Shown: piece after piece, positions 25,005 to 32,500 of the stretch
How the letters are laid out: each line of letters starts with the position of its first letter
Numbering within the stretch: position 1 is the stretch's first letter
DNA from: Chondrilla cf. caribensis
Lineage: Eukaryota; Porifera; Demospongiae; Chondrillida; Chondrillidae
Assembly: GCA_964020155.1 (NCBI GenBank)
Contig: OZ026553.1
Span: 5,211,509-5,244,008, forward strand
Reading direction: 5' to 3'
DNA: 32,500 nt
The notes under the pieces: generated by a model
The model's input: the letters and a program-made list of their open reading frames with translations, nothing else
What the model was told of the DNA's origin: nothing
Database searches by the model: none
Translations under genes and position numbers: made by a program

Positions 25005-32500
<7,496 letters not shown>

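Overview
The window is nuclear DNA of an animal-like eukaryote. It has GT-AG introns, a spliced cilium-type kinesin, a TTC17 homologue and a SERGEF-like RCC1 protein, together with many (GT)n/(CA)n microsatellites, minisatellites and short inverted-repeat elements. A sponge or another early-branching animal seems most likely to me from the compact genes, the TACGTA-rich filler and the type of MITE-like elements. That placement is a weak inference. No bacterial operon, viral gene, rRNA or tRNA was found.

Layout. Positions 1 to about 14490 are a tandem segmental duplication. Unit A (1 to ~6841) and unit B (~6842 to ~14490) each carry, in order, a copy of a small unknown gene ('family X', + strand), a SERGEF region (+) and the last three exons of a KIF6-like kinesin (-). 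Window position 1 already lies inside the repeat that follows KIF6 exon 9, so another unit probably sits to the left. Unit B is the working copy: X-B (7762-8256), a complete ten-exon SERGEF gene (9297-12088, predicted 440 aa), and KIF6 exons 11 to 9. Unit A is a broken copy. A deletion fuses X-A to SERGEF exon 3 out of frame and a second deletion removes SERGEF exons 6 to 8, but its three KIF6 exons keep open reading frames. Two further family-X genes, X-C (15896-16387) and X-D (17245-17739), lie antisense inside the 5.1-kb eighth intron of KIF6. The KIF6 gene (24757 back to 12358, minus strand) reconstructs to eleven phase-compatible exons and 1027 aa: an N-terminal motor, coiled coil and a C-terminal IQ motif. 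TTC17 (25005 to beyond the window end, + strand) starts head-to-head with KIF6 across 247 bp that contain an RFX-type X-box palindrome.

How the parts relate. KIF6 and TTC17 families are both linked to cilia, and they share a bidirectional promoter with a ciliary-type motif. SERGEF shares a second bidirectional promoter (CRE plus E-box) with a minus-strand first exon that weakly resembles the start of FOXJ1. Family X is not recognised. It is a set of ~163-residue helical proteins without signal peptide, arranged as four paralogues. X-C and X-D have almost identical 5' flanks but strongly diverged coding regions.

Repeats are not randomly placed. Long sense-strand (GT)n tracts sit just downstream of many 5' splice sites, including five consecutive TTC17 introns if the GT-rich minisatellite of intron 6 is counted. 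That minisatellite has copied the exon 6 splice donor about twenty times. C/T-rich minisatellites lie upstream of at least two acceptors.
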